DNA from: Nitrospinaceae bacterium UBA7883
GTDB lineage: Bacteria; Nitrospinota_A; UBA7883
DNA: 64,000 bases
Direction: 5' to 3'
NCBI GenBank assembly: GCA_002500605.1
Contig: DLRR01000027.1
Location: forward strand, 35,028-99,027
Numbering within the stretch: the first letter of the stretch is position 1; the number at the start of each line of letters is the position of its first letter. A model generated the notes under the pieces. That model was not told the DNA's origin, made no database searches, and worked only from the letters and a program-made list of their open reading frames with translations. The position numbers were made by a program, and so were the translations under genes. Positions 63,813 through 64,000 of this stretch are shown one piece after another.

Positions 63813-64000
63813 TTTTTCAATGACTTATGGGGATGGGAATTTAAGGATTTAATTTAGTAACCCTATAGTAACCTTTTGGTTACAAAAAACACCCTGTTAA
63901 CCGCTTATTTGCCGTATAAGCGATTCGTGCTATTGAACCCTTAGTATCTCGCCTTAGTTCTGCCAGCCTGCCCCTCACAGACAACCTGATCACCCTTGTC

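Noticed and set aside
63622..63813. Minus-strand open frame over tRNA-Arg with a PTGLEPVTS-like sequence
   Set aside because: This peptide is a well-known false frame antisense to tRNA genes.
1..64000. Insertion sequences, prophage, CRISPR arrays, toxin-antitoxin or defence systems
   Set aside because: I found no transposase, integrase, repeat-spacer pattern or recognisable defence gene in the window.

Overview
This window looks like a contiguous, gene-dense chromosomal segment (about 40% G+C by eye) of a Gram-negative, probably anaerobic or microaerophilic chemolithoautotroph. The Gram-negative call rests on lpxB, lipoprotein signals and System I cytochrome c maturation genes. The metabolic call rests on two complete modules: ATP-citrate lyase (aclBA), the key enzyme of the reductive TCA cycle, and the dissimilatory sulfate/APS module (aprBA, qmoABC, sat). 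A K+-dependent-type membrane pyrophosphatase would recover energy from the pyrophosphate made by Sat and biosynthesis. The gene order rho-rpmE-prfA-prmC-murA resembles that of Geobacter-type deltaproteobacteria, and CcmE has the CxxxY haem ligand motif known from Desulfovibrio. I infer Desulfobacterota or a neighbouring lineage such as Nitrospinota or Nitrospirota. The sequence alone does not settle the phylum. No dsrAB is present here, so sulfate reduction and sulfur oxidation cannot be told apart.

Layout. 1-3.7 kb: 5' part of purL (cut by the window edge), a nitrilase and a carboxymuconolactone-decarboxylase-like protein with its own terminator. 4.1-8.5 kb: tRNA-Gln, prs-rplY-pth and the pyrophosphatase hppA. 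8.7-15.7 kb (minus): uvrB, then murA-prmC-prfA-rpmE-rho. 16.1-21.1 kb: aclBA, a GYF_2-like membrane protein and a secreted hydrolase lipoprotein. 21.1-25.5 kb (minus): an ABC-2 permease without its ATPase, a CoA-binding protein, an ECF sigma factor with a zinc anti-sigma factor, lpxB and rmlA. 25.6-34.8 kb: recG, an unusual thioredoxin, cobO (minus), a PHP protein, a TPR membrane protein, a CvpA protein, mtnA and argD-argF. 34.9-38.3 kb (minus): a YkgJ-type protein and a secreted trypsin-like protease followed by three small lipoproteins. 38.3-47.9 kb: a LysR regulator divergent from aprBA, then qmoABC-sat. 47.9-54.1 kb: rdgB, an A-type Fe-S carrier, an LtaS-like sulfatase-fold enzyme, moaA and def-fmt. 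54.2-63.4 kb: ilvD, an amidohydrolase, ccmE-ccmF, a LOG protein, a second short rho, ogt and ftsY. The window ends just past tRNA-Arg(CCT).

How the parts work together. Sat and AprBA interconvert sulfate, APS and sulfite, and QmoABC links AprBA to the quinone pool. A strong hairpin terminator between aprA and qmoA suggests that the two halves are transcribed at different levels. AclBA would supply acetyl-CoA from citrate for autotrophic growth. Most other genes are ordinary housekeeping functions.

The most unusual items are the second, N-terminally short Rho, the protease plus small-lipoprotein cluster (including a 59-residue lipoprotein and two paralogues of an unrecognised family), the CKPC thioredoxin, the CxxxY-type CcmE, and the terminator splitting apr from qmo. 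I saw no insertion sequences, prophage, CRISPR array or toxin-antitoxin pair.
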